This document shows positions 26,624 through 35,421 of a stretch of 64,000 bases of DNA, piece after piece. A program made the position numbers and the translations under genes. Under the pieces are notes generated by a model. The model worked only from the letters and a program-made list of their open reading frames with translations, did no database searches and was not told the origin of the DNA. Position 1 is the first letter of the stretch. Each line of letters begins with the position of its first letter. Origin of the DNA: an uncultured Pelagibacteraceae bacterium (GTDB lineage Bacteria; Pseudomonadota; Alphaproteobacteria; Pelagibacterales; Pelagibacteraceae); contig CACDYR010000001.1 of the NCBI GenBank assembly GCA_902557155.1, positions 62,001 through 126,000 on the forward strand. Reading direction: 5' to 3'.

Positions 26624-28279
26624 GTGTCAAAAAATATAAGCAATTTATCAGGCAGAATAGGCTTAAAAGATAACCTATTTAAGCAAATCTCAGAAAATAC
26701 CTTAAGCGATAATCCACAAGATATTAAAGAAATTGCCAAAAAACATAACCTAGGTGTTTCAACTCTACATGGCGCAGAGTCTTTTTATGAATTTTTAAGA
26801 CCTTCTCATAGAGAAAAGAAAGCTTTTGTTTGTAACGGTAGTGCATGTATGTGTGCAGGCACTCAAGACAAACTAAAAGATAAACTAAAAGAAAAACTAG
26901 GTGATGACAAAGTTGGAGAAATGTTCTGCTTAGGTCATTGTTATGAAAACCATGCTTTCCATTATGATGGAGAAAATTATGCTGGTAAAGATATTGAAAA
27001 AATAGATCAAATTTTAAATGGTGAAGAAATTAAACAAGATAAGTTTTTCTCTAAGAGTTATGCTACAACAAGTTTTTTAATGGATGACAAGTTATCATCA
27101 ACAGATCAATTCAAAGAGCAATTAAGTAAATTTTTAAAAATAGATAAAAAAGAAATAGTAAAATCATTATTAGATTCAAATTTAACAGGAAGAGGTGGTG
27201 CAGGTTTTCCAACAGGAATGAAATGGGATTTCTGTAGTAAAGCAAAAGGAGATAAAAAATATGTTATCTGTAATGCAGATGAGGGTGACTCTGGTGCTTT
27301 CTCAGACAGATACTTATTAGAGGATCAACCTTTAAAAGTTATTTTTGGAATGGTAATTTGTGGTTATGTGATAGGAAGTAATGAAGGAGTTTTATACATT
27401 AGAGGTGAATATCCTAAATCTATTGAAGCAATTAATGGCTGCATCAATGAACTTAAAAAATTAAATTTACTAGGTGAAAATATTTTAGGAACTGATTTTT
27501 CTTTTGATCTTGGAATTTGTATCGGACAAGGTGCATATATTTGTGGAGAAGAAACTGCTTTGATAGCTTCTATTGAGGGAAGAAGAGCTGAAGTAGATGT
27601 AAGACCTCCCTTTCCTGTAACAGAAGGTTTATATAAAAAACCAACTGTTGTTAATAATGTAGAAACATTGGCTGCTGCAACTGGAATTTTATTAAATGGA
27701 TCAGAAAAATTTTCTTCAGTTGGAAATAAAAAATCAGCTGGAACAAAATTAGTTTGTTTAGATAGTTTCTTTAACAACCCAGGTGTTTATGAAATAGATA
27801 TGGGTACGCCAATGAAAAGAATATTTAATGAAATTGGTGGTGGATACAAAGAACCTGTTAAAGCTTTCCAAATAGGAGGTCCATTAGGTGGTGTTGTTCC
27901 TTTAAGTGAAATAGAAAATTTAAATTTAGATTTTCTAGAGTTCACTGCAAAAGGTTTTATGTTAGGTCACGCAAGTGTAGTTAGTATTCCAAAAGATTTT
28001 CCAATGGCTGAATACATTCATCACTTGTTTGAATTCTCAGCAGAAGAATCATGCGGGAAATGTTTCCCAGGAAGACTTGGATCTTACAGAGGTAAGGAGA
28101 TGTTTGATCAAGCTAAGAAGAAAACGGCTAAAATTCCATTAAAATTACTAGAAGAATTGTTGGTTACTATGCAAAAAGGATGTCTATGTGCTCTTTGTGG
28201 AGCAATCCCAACTCCAATTCAAAACATTCTAAAATACTTTGGTGATGAAATGAAAAATGATATGGTGAAAGATAATTAA
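26624..28279 (+). CDS. fdsB: NAD-dependent formate dehydrogenase, fused gamma/beta subunit
   Basis: A 551-aa fusion of a NuoE-like and a NuoF-like module. The N-terminal thioredoxin-like domain has CNGSACMCAG and CLGHC, ligands for a [2Fe-2S] cluster. The NuoF-like part has the FMN/NADH-binding GRGGAGFPTGMKW and CNADEGDSGAF, then GAYICGEETALIASIEG and the [4Fe-4S] motif ESCGKCFPGR. It carries electrons from the alpha subunit to NAD+. In FdsABG enzymes these modules are separate (FdsG and FdsB). The start is GTG behind an AAAAGGG ribosome site, and the stop overlaps fdsA by 1 bp. Confidence 0.9.
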   Translation: MSKNISNLSGRIGLKDNLFKQISENTLSDNPQDIKEIAKKHNLGVSTLHGAESFYEFLRPSHREKKAFVCNGSACMCAGTQDKLKDKLKEKLGDDKVGEMFCLGHCYENHAFHYDGENYAGKDIEKIDQILNGEEIKQDKFFSKSYATTSFLMDDKLSSTDQFKEQLSKFLKIDKKEIVKSLLDSNLTGRGGAGFPTGMKWDFCSKAKGDKKYVICNADEGDSGAFSDRYLLEDQPLKVIFGMVICGYVIGSNEGVLYIRGEYPKSIEAINGCINELKKLNLLGENILGTDFSFDLGICIGQGAYICGEETALIASIEGRRAEVDVRPPFPVTEGLYKKPTVVNNVETLAAATGILLNGSEKFSSVGNKKSAGTKLVCLDSFFNNPGVYEIDMGTPMKRIFNEIGGGYKEPVKAFQIGGPLGGVVPLSEIENLNLDFLEFTAKGFMLGHASVVSIPKDFPMAEYIHHLFEFSAEESCGKCFPGRLGSYRGKEMFDQAKKKTAKIPLKLLEELLVTMQKGCLCALCGAIPTPIQNILKYFGDEMKNDMVKDN

Positions 28280-31047
28280 TGAGCTCAGAAAAAAGAAAAA
28301 TTGCTTATATTGATGGAAAACCATACGAAATTGGTCCTAAACACTCATCTATTTTAAAATTTGTAAAAAGCTATGTAGGTGAAAAAAAAGTACCTACTTT
28401 ATGCGATGATCCAAACCTAGCTCCTTATGGTGCTTGCAGAGTTTGCTCTGTAGAAGTTGCTTTAGAAAAAGATGGTCCAACAAGAGTGGTCGCATCATGT
28501 CATACTCCAGTTGCTGAAAACCAGCATATCTTTACTTCAAATGAAGCTTTAACAAGTCTAAGAAAAAATATTGTTGAATTGGTTTTAACTGACCATCCAA
28601 TGGAATGTGATACTTGTGAAGTAAATAATAATTGTGAATTACAAACAGTGGCAAACGATTTAGGAGTTGCTGATCACAGATACAACAGTCCTAAACAGCA
28701 CAAAGGTATACCAAGAGATACTTCTCACGATTACATGAGAATGAATTTAGACAATTGTATTAATTGTGGAAGATGTGTCAGAGCTTGTGATGAAATTCAA
28801 GGTTCATTTGTACTAACAATGAGCGGAAGAGGTTTTGAATCTAGAATAACAACTGATAATGATATGATGTTTGGAGATAGTTCATGTGTATCTTGTGGTG
28901 CATGTGCACATACATGTCCAACAGATGCAATTTCAGATGTTTTTCAATCTAAATCTGTAGCTGTAGATAAAAAAGTTAGAACAACTTGTTCATACTGTGG
29001 TGTTGGATGTAATTTAGAAGCATCAATAAAAGATGATAAAGTTGTTGCAATAGATACTCCAAAACAAACTGAGGTAAATGCTGGTCATACTTGTATTAAA
29101 GGAAGATATGCATTTAGTTTTTATGATCACCCTGACAGATTAAAAACACCTTTAATTAAAAGAAATGGAAAGTTTGAAGAAGCTTCGTGGGATGAAGCTT
29201 ATGATTTTATTAAAAAAGAAATGAACAGAATTACAAAAGATAATGGTCCAGATGCCTTTGCTGGAATTTCTTCTGCAAGATGTACAAATGAAGAAAATTA
29301 TGTTTTTCAAAAAATGATTAGAGCTGCTGTAGGCACTAACAGTGTAGATTGTTGTGCAAGAATTTGTCATTCACCAACAGCTTGGGGAATGCAACAAACT
29401 TTTGGGACTGGGGCAGCAACTAACTCTACAGAAGATATTTATCATGCGGATTTATTTTTGGTAATTGGAGCTAATCCAACAAACGCTCATCCTGTAACAG
29501 GTGCAAAAATAAAACAGCAAGTCATGAAAGGTAAAAAATTAATTGTGCTTGATCCAGTTACAACTGAATTAGCAAAACTTGCTGATTATCATATAAAACT
29601 TAGACCAGGAACTAACGTTGCAGTTCTAAATATGATTTTACACTTTATTATTAAATCAAAACTTTATAATGCAGATTTTGTTAGAGATAGAACTGAAGGT
29701 TTTGATAATTTCTTAAAAGAAATTGAAAGACAAGACGTTGATCATTTAGCAAAAGTAGCTGGAGTAGATAAACAATTAGTTAAAGAAGCAGCAATTGCAT
29801 ATGCTACTGCAAGAAATTCAATGGAGTTCCATGGTTTAGGAGTTACTGAACACGAGCAGGGATCTAAAACAGTAATGTTAATTGCAGATCTAGCAATGAT
29901 TACTGGAAACATTGGACGAAAAGGTGTCGGGGTTAATCCTTTAAGAGGTCAAAACAATGTTCAAGGTGCAGCAGATATGGGATGTCAACCACACCAAGGT
30001 GCTGGATATTTTCCTGTAGCTGATGAAAAGCATCAAGAATTCTACACAGAAAAATATGGAGTAACTCACCCAACTAAGCCAGGATTAAAAATTCCTCAAA
30101 TGTTTGAAGCTGCAATAAACAAGGAATTAAAAGGTTTGTGGATTATTGGAGAAGATATTGTTCAAACAGATCCTAATAGCGCACATGTTATTGAAGCTAT
30201 GAATTCTTTAGAACTTTTAGTTGTTCAAGAAATATTTATGAGTGAAACAGCAAAATTAGCAACTGTTGTTCTGCCAGGTACTACTTTCTTGGAAAAAGAT
30301 GGAACTTTTACAAACACTGAGAGAAGAATTCAAAGAGTGAACAGAGCTGTGCCTCCTCTACCAGGTACTAAACCTGATGGATTAATTGTAACTGAGATGA
30401 TGCAGAAATTAGGATTTGATCAGCCAACTTATGATGCAGATCAAGTTCTAGCAGAAATTGCTGATATCGTTCCTTTCTTTAAGGGAGTTACTAGAGAGAG
30501 ACTTGGAAAATTTGGATTACAATGGCCAGTTCAAGAAGATGGAACTGATACAAAAATTTTACATACAGAAACATTTAAATTGGGTAAAGGCAGACTTAAA
30601 AACTTTGATTGGAAAGAATCATCAGAAATAGAAGCTAATCAAAAAGACTATCCTTTGATTTTAACAACAAGTAGGGTTTTGCAACATTACAACGCAGCAA
30701 CAATGACTAGAAGAACAAAAAATATTAATATTGTTGATGAAGATGTTTTATTAATTCATCCTAAAGATGCGGCTCATAGAGATTTAAATACTGGTGATAT
30801 TGGAAGACTTTATTCAGGTAGAGGTGAGGTTGCACTTAAAGTTGAGGTTACAGATAAAGTTAAAGAAGGAATTGTGTTTACTACATTCCATTTCCCAGAG
30901 CATATGGTTAATATGGTTACAGGTCATGGTAAAGATGAAGAAACAATGTGTGCTGAATACAAAGTATCTTCTGTTGAAGTACAAAAAATCTCTAATCAAT
31001 TTAAAACAGAAGTTAAACCAAAAGAAAATCAAGCTGAAGTTAGTTAA
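28279..31047 (+). CDS. fdsA: NAD-dependent formate dehydrogenase, alpha (molybdenum) subunit
   Basis: A 922-aa catalytic subunit. Domains in order: a [2Fe-2S] plant-type domain (YGACRVCSVEV near 54), a NuoG-type cluster site (DHPMECDTC...C near 110), two ferredoxin [4Fe-4S] motifs (CINCGRCVRAC, CVSCGACAHTC), then a molybdopterin domain beginning CSYCGVGC. The Mo ligand is Cys363 (CARICHSP), cysteine and not selenocysteine. It oxidises formate to CO2. The C-terminal MopB domain has TTSRVLQHYNAATMTRRT. The cofactor genes mobA, moeA and fdhD lie next door. Confidence 0.92.
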   Translation: MSSEKRKIAYIDGKPYEIGPKHSSILKFVKSYVGEKKVPTLCDDPNLAPYGACRVCSVEVALEKDGPTRVVASCHTPVAENQHIFTSNEALTSLRKNIVELVLTDHPMECDTCEVNNNCELQTVANDLGVADHRYNSPKQHKGIPRDTSHDYMRMNLDNCINCGRCVRACDEIQGSFVLTMSGRGFESRITTDNDMMFGDSSCVSCGACAHTCPTDAISDVFQSKSVAVDKKVRTTCSYCGVGCNLEASIKDDKVVAIDTPKQTEVNAGHTCIKGRYAFSFYDHPDRLKTPLIKRNGKFEEASWDEAYDFIKKEMNRITKDNGPDAFAGISSARCTNEENYVFQKMIRAAVGTNSVDCCARICHSPTAWGMQQTFGTGAATNSTEDIYHADLFLVIGANPTNAHPVTGAKIKQQVMKGKKLIVLDPVTTELAKLADYHIKLRPGTNVAVLNMILHFIIKSKLYNADFVRDRTEGFDNFLKEIERQDVDHLAKVAGVDKQLVKEAAIAYATARNSMEFHGLGVTEHEQGSKTVMLIADLAMITGNIGRKGVGVNPLRGQNNVQGAADMGCQPHQGAGYFPVADEKHQEFYTEKYGVTHPTKPGLKIPQMFEAAINKELKGLWIIGEDIVQTDPNSAHVIEAMNSLELLVVQEIFMSETAKLATVVLPGTTFLEKDGTFTNTERRIQRVNRAVPPLPGTKPDGLIVTEMMQKLGFDQPTYDADQVLAEIADIVPFFKGVTRERLGKFGLQWPVQEDGTDTKILHTETFKLGKGRLKNFDWKESSEIEANQKDYPLILTTSRVLQHYNAATMTRRTKNINIVDEDVLLIHPKDAAHRDLNTGDIGRLYSGRGEVALKVEVTDKVKEGIVFTTFHFPEHMVNMVTGHGKDEETMCAEYKVSSVEVQKISNQFKTEVKPKENQAEVS

Positions 31048-31052
31048 TTAAA

Positions 31053-32498
31053 ATGACCATTGGTTGGCATTTTGATAATACATATTCAAAGTTATCAAAT
31101 ACTTTTAAGGAAAATATTAAACCAACTCCTGTTCATGATCCTGAATTAGTAATTTTAAATGAGGAACTAGCATCTACTTTAAATTTAGATTTTTCAAAAA
31201 CGGACAAAAAAAAATTAGCAGAAATATTTTCCGGAAACTCCATACCGGAAGAAACTAATACTATTGCGCAAGCATATGCAGGTCATCAATTTGGACACTT
31301 TACTATGTTGGGAGATGGTAGAGCGGTTTTATTGGGTGAGCATTTAGTAAACAATGACAATCGTTTTGACATTCAGTTTAAAGGTTCAGGAAGAACTTCT
31401 TTTTCTAGAGGTGGTGATGGAAGAGCAGCACTAGGACCTATGCTTAGAGAATATATTATCAGTGAAGCGATATATTCATTAAATATTCCAACTACGAGAA
31501 GCCTTGCTGTAGTCAAAACAGGAGAAAAAGTTGTAAGAGAAAATCTTTTACAGGGCGCTATATTAACAAGAGTTGCATCAAGTCATCTTCGAGTTGGAAC
31601 ATTTCAATATATTGCTGCAACTCAAAACATTGAAAATTTAAATACTTTAGTTGACTACACAATTAAGAGACATTATCCAGAAATTAAAGCATCAAATTCA
31701 AAAGCATTAGATCTGTTAAATCTTGTAATGGAAAAGCAATGCCAGCTAGTAATCAATTGGATGAGAGTTGGATTTATTCATGGAGTTATGAATACTGATA
31801 ACATGGCAATTTCAGGTGAAACCATTGATTATGGTCCTTGTGCATTTATGGATCATTATGACCCAAAAACTGTATTTAGCTCAATCGATAAATTTGGAAG
31901 ATATGCCTTTTCTAATCAACCACCAATCACAAAGTGGAATTTAGCAAGATTTGCAGAATGTTTAATCCCTCTAATTGATAAAAATGAAGATACTGCAATT
32001 AAATTAGCAACAGATTTAATAGATAATTTTCAAAATATTTATGAAGAAAAATGGTTAAATATGATGAGAGATAAACTTGGTCTATTTGGTGAGGATAAAA
32101 ATGATAAAAAATTAATTAATGATTTATTTAATTGGATGGAAAAAAATAAAGCAGATTACACAAATACTTTTTGTAATTTAATGGATATCAATTCTGATGA
32201 AATTTACAAAAGTAATGATTTTATCGATTGGAAAAATGGATGGAAAAAAAGATCTGAGTTAAATAATTCAACTAAGGAAAAACAAAGCAAACTTATGAAG
32301 TCAAATAATCCAATTATAATTCCTAGAAATCATAAAGTAGAGGAAGCTTTGGCTGAAGCAGATAAAGGTAATTTAGATAAAATAAAAAAGTTACTATCTA
32401 TTTTAAAAAATCCTTATGACAATCAGAATAATATTGAAGAATATCAAGCGCCCGCTCCATCGAGCAACGAAAAATATCAAACTTTTTGTGGAACTTAA
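31053..32498 (+). CDS. selO: Protein adenylyltransferase SelO (YdiU family)
   Basis: A 481-aa pseudokinase-fold enzyme that AMPylates proteins on Ser/Thr/Tyr. Characteristic blocks are YAGHQFGHFTMLGDGRAVLLGE, FDIQFKGSGRTSFSRGGDGRAALGPMLREYI, PTTRSLAVV, GAILTRVASSHLRVGTFQY and the catalytic HGVMNTDNMAISGETIDYGPCAFMD. The C-terminal Cys in YQTFCGT corresponds to the conserved redox Cys/Sec position of the family. It ends 1 bp from the convergent DAO-family gene. Confidence 0.92.
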   Translation: MTIGWHFDNTYSKLSNTFKENIKPTPVHDPELVILNEELASTLNLDFSKTDKKKLAEIFSGNSIPEETNTIAQAYAGHQFGHFTMLGDGRAVLLGEHLVNNDNRFDIQFKGSGRTSFSRGGDGRAALGPMLREYIISEAIYSLNIPTTRSLAVVKTGEKVVRENLLQGAILTRVASSHLRVGTFQYIAATQNIENLNTLVDYTIKRHYPEIKASNSKALDLLNLVMEKQCQLVINWMRVGFIHGVMNTDNMAISGETIDYGPCAFMDHYDPKTVFSSIDKFGRYAFSNQPPITKWNLARFAECLIPLIDKNEDTAIKLATDLIDNFQNIYEEKWLNMMRDKLGLFGEDKNDKKLINDLFNWMEKNKADYTNTFCNLMDINSDEIYKSNDFIDWKNGWKKRSELNNSTKEKQSKLMKSNNPIIIPRNHKVEEALAEADKGNLDKIKKLLSILKNPYDNQNNIEEYQAPAPSSNEKYQTFCGT

Positions 32499-32499
32499 A

Positions 32500-33603
32500 T
32501 TATAGAACGTAGGGCTCTGGCCTAGCAGTTTTACCCAAAACTCTCTCAACTGCAAAATCACTTATATCAATTGTTTGGTATGATCCTGTTGTGATTAACT
32601 CAGTTAAGGCTCTACCGATACCTGGTGCCTGCATTAATCCTCGGCCTGTAAATCCAGAAGCCATATAAACATTATCATATTTTGGATGCTTACCAACAAC
32701 TGCATTATTATCTAATCTATTACAATCATAATAACCTGCCCATCCACCAGTTAACTTCAATTCTTCAAAGGCAGGTATTCTCTTAGCAAGAGCTGGCCAA
32801 ACTAATTCCTCAAAATCATTCCAAGCTGGTTCCAAATCATCTGCATCAAATACAGAAATAGGTGATCCTGCTAAATATTCCCCACCCTCTGGTCTCCAAT
32901 AAACACCCGTTGTTAAGTCTCCACTTAGTGGCATCTCTTTTATATATGTTGGGCATTTAACTCTAAACACAGTATGCTTTTGAGGAACAACAGGAATATC
33001 TTCTAACAATTCTTTAGTCCAACAACCAGCCGCCGAAACAATTGTTTTGGCATTTATTTCAGAAATACTTTTTACTTCACCTTTAATAAATTCTGCACCA
33101 AGCTCTATTGCTTTACTTTTAAGAGCGCTGTGAAACATAAATGGATCAATCCATCCTTCACTTTGATTATCCGTATAAGTTGCTGTCTCTATCCCTTCAC
33201 TATTCACATAAGGAAAAACCTTAGATAATTCTGACCCTTTAATATTTTTTGTTCCTGCATCACATTCTTTATGATTTTCTAATGCTCTATATTGTTCTTC
33301 AGCGTGTTCAGAACCAAACATTAAAAGATATCCATTGGTTACCATACTTGCTGTTGGATTAGGATTTTTTTCTGTTTTCAATAATTCTGGTATTTGAAAA
33401 ATAAATTCTCTTGCAAATTTTCCTAATAAAATGTTTTCTTTTTGGAAAAATTGTCTTCTAAAACCACCTAGAGATAATGGGAATGAAGCTGTTTTATAAG
33501 TAGGATCTCTTTCGATAACTTTTACTTTTCTCCCCTCTTTGGATAAAAAATAAGCAGTTGCCGCCCCTATTATTCCACCACCAATTACTACAACATCATC
33601 CAT
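32500..33603 (-). CDS. FAD-dependent oxidoreductase, DAO family
   Basis: A 367-aa flavoprotein with the N-terminal dinucleotide-binding VVIGGGIIGAATAYFLS (5-21) and a following acidic ER residue. It has the DAO-type C-terminal YDCNRLDNNAVVGKHP and MASGFTGRGLMQAPGIGRALTELI. The family oxidises secondary amines such as sarcosine, dimethylglycine and D-amino acids, or acts as heterotetrameric beta subunits. With creatinase 10 kb away, sarcosine is a plausible substrate but not demonstrated. TspO follows upstream on the same strand by 2 bp. Confidence 0.82.
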   Translation of the reverse strand: MDDVVVIGGGIIGAATAYFLSKEGRKVKVIERDPTYKTASFPLSLGGFRRQFFQKENILLGKFAREFIFQIPELLKTEKNPNPTASMVTNGYLLMFGSEHAEEQYRALENHKECDAGTKNIKGSELSKVFPYVNSEGIETATYTDNQSEGWIDPFMFHSALKSKAIELGAEFIKGEVKSISEINAKTIVSAAGCWTKELLEDIPVVPQKHTVFRVKCPTYIKEMPLSGDLTTGVYWRPEGGEYLAGSPISVFDADDLEPAWNDFEELVWPALAKRIPAFEELKLTGGWAGYYDCNRLDNNAVVGKHPKYDNVYMASGFTGRGLMQAPGIGRALTELITTGSYQTIDISDFAVERVLGKTARPEPYVL

Positions 33604-33605
33604 AT

Positions 33606-34088
33606 CTAATTTAACAAAATTAAGCTTGTATTCAGAATTAGTGCAAAGCTACACCAAAGTAAATATGGAATCATTAAGTAGGCACTCAACATCTTGACGC
33701 GTTTAAACCTTAAAATAAGATTAATTATCAATGCTATTAGTATGATTAATACTAGAAGAGCTAAAACCATATTATGGAAAACAAAGAAAACTACACTCCA
33801 AGTTGTATTAAATGCTAAATGAATAAAATAAATATAAACAGTATTCATATCTCTATTTTTTGTATGCCAGTAAAGCCATATCGAAATTGTCATCAATGTA
33901 TACAAGGTGGTCCAAACAGGTCCGAATATCCAATCCGGTGGATTAAATGATGGTTTATTTAGTAATGAGTACCATGGCTCTTTAAATGTAATGGTAGCTA
34001 AACCACCAATCAATGAGGCAGAGAATGTAATAGTAAGAAACAATATAAATGTTAAAAATTTATTTTTAAACATGTTAAATATATACAT
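33606..34088 (-). CDS. tspO: TspO/MBR family membrane protein
   Basis: A 160-aa, five-TM protein with the family features: FKEPWYSLLNKPSFNPPDWIFGPVWTTLYTLMTISIWLYW (about 33-72) and NTTWSVVFF, with tryptophans in the expected positions. TspO binds tetrapyrroles and modulates stress or pigment genes in alphaproteobacteria. An alternative start at Met6 (34073) is possible. The ATG lies only 8 bp from the divergent SDR start, so promoters must overlap coding sequence. Confidence 0.9.
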   Translation of the reverse strand: MYIFNMFKNKFLTFILFLTITFSASLIGGLATITFKEPWYSLLNKPSFNPPDWIFGPVWTTLYTLMTISIWLYWHTKNRDMNTVYIYFIHLAFNTTWSVVFFVFHNMVLALLVLIILIALIINLILRFKRVKMLSAYLMIPYLLWCSFALILNTSLILLN

Positions 34089-34096
34089 AACAAAAA

Positions 34097-34855
34097 ATGA
34101 CTAAAAAAACTATTTGGATTACAGGCGGTAGTACAGGGATTGGTAAAGCTTTAGCGATTAAGTTTGCAAGTAAGGGATGGAATGTTGCTATATCTGCAAG
34201 AAGAGCTGAATTGCTAAATGAGCTTTCAAATTCTTATGAAAATATTTCAGGTTTTCCTTTAGACGTCACAGATAAAGAAAAGTGCAAAGAAGTATTTAAT
34301 GAAATTAAAAACAAATATGAAAATATAGATATTTGTTTTTTTTCAACTGGAACATGGGATCCTAAAAAAGAAAAAGATATAGATGTTGAGCAAATAGAAG
34401 ATGTCTTTAAAGTAAATTTTTTTGGAACTGTGAATAGCATCAAAGCGGTTGAACAATACTTTAGAGATAAAAAAAACGGTATAATTACTGTTGTATCGTC
34501 AATTGCAGGATATAGGGGGTTACCTAATTCAACTGGATATGGACCATCTAAATCTGCGTTAAATAACTTAGCTGAAAGTTTGTACTTTGATTTTAAAAGG
34601 TACAATGTACGTGTTTGTTTAGTATCTCCTGGATTTATAAAAACACCCATGACAGACAAAAATGATTTTAAAATGCCTTTTTTAAAAACTCCTGAGTATG
34701 CTGCGGATCAAATTTATGAAGGTTTAGTTAACAAAAATATATTTGAAATACATTTTCCAAAATCACTTACAATTACATTAAAACTATTGAGTTTTTTACC
34801 GAGTAAAATTTATTTTGGTTTAGTTGGAAAACTAACGAAATATCAAAAAAAATAG
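34097..34855 (+). CDS. Short-chain dehydrogenase/reductase
   Basis: A 252-aa SDR with TGGSTGIGKAL (about 9-19), the catalytic Ser in VVSSIAG (about 136), YGPSKSALNNLAES (Tyr about 149, Lys 153) and PGFIKTPMT. The C-terminal hydrophobic stretch (LTITLKLLSFLPSKIYFGLVG) suggests membrane association. It lies in the cluster SDR/DUF3833/Cfa-like/DUF1365/FAD. Similar SDRs accompany Cfa-like genes in ChrR/RpoE-controlled clusters of other proteobacteria. The substrate is probably a lipid, inferred. Confidence 0.85.
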   Translation: MTKKTIWITGGSTGIGKALAIKFASKGWNVAISARRAELLNELSNSYENISGFPLDVTDKEKCKEVFNEIKNKYENIDICFFSTGTWDPKKEKDIDVEQIEDVFKVNFFGTVNSIKAVEQYFRDKKNGIITVVSSIAGYRGLPNSTGYGPSKSALNNLAESLYFDFKRYNVRVCLVSPGFIKTPMTDKNDFKMPFLKTPEYAADQIYEGLVNKNIFEIHFPKSLTITLKLLSFLPSKIYFGLVGKLTKYQKK

Positions 34856-35416
34856 TTAATCTTTTACAAACACAACTGTCAATTCAGCTACTTTAAAACC
34901 AAATTTAGTCATTGTTGCTCTATTAATTGCAACTCTATCGTCTTGTTTAAAAATCCAATCATCGAAAGTTATTTTTAATTCTTTACCTTTAACCGGAACT
35001 AATAAAACATATTCAAATTTAAACGCTGGACCATAAGAATATCCTTTTGCCTTGCCAACAACATCTCCAGCAGTTCCTTCGTAATTATGCTCATCAATTT
35101 TATTTATTGTCCACTCTCGGTCTTGAATTTCACCATCGTCCCAATTAAATTTTTCTTTAAGAATTAATTGCTTTCCATCCCATGTTCCATTTAAATCTGC
35201 AGAAAATTGTCTTGTAACTTTTCCTGATCTATTTTGTAGAACACCCCAAGCCTTAACATTTCCAGATAAGTATTCCTCAATAATTAATCTTGGTTCTTTG
35301 TTTTTAAAGTCTTCTGGTTTCATAGCGCTATTATTTGAGCAACTTGTAATTAAGAATAATGAAATTATCAATGAAATTGACTTAATTATTTTTATATGTC
35401 GCATAAATATCTCCAT
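34856..35416 (-). CDS. DUF3833 family lipoprotein
   Basis: A 186-aa exported protein. The signal peptide has a lipobox-like end, LIISLFLITSCSNN, with the lipidated Cys at about 26. The mature part matches DUF3833, with PRLIIEEYLSGNVKAWGVLQNRSGKVTRQFSADLNGTWDG and DGEIQDREWTI followed by a long beta-rich segment. Function unknown. DUF3833 proteins occur with Cfa-like genes, as here (5 bp from the Cfa-like gene). Confidence 0.85.
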   Translation of the reverse strand: MEIFMRHIKIIKSISLIISLFLITSCSNNSAMKPEDFKNKEPRLIIEEYLSGNVKAWGVLQNRSGKVTRQFSADLNGTWDGKQLILKEKFNWDDGEIQDREWTINKIDEHNYEGTAGDVVGKAKGYSYGPAFKFEYVLLVPVKGKELKITFDDWIFKQDDRVAINRATMTKFGFKVAELTVVFVKD

Positions 35417-35421
35417 TATTT

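Noticed and set aside
28279-31047. Selenocysteine at the formate dehydrogenase active site
   Set aside because: The Mo-ligand position reads TGT (Cys363); there is no in-frame TGA.
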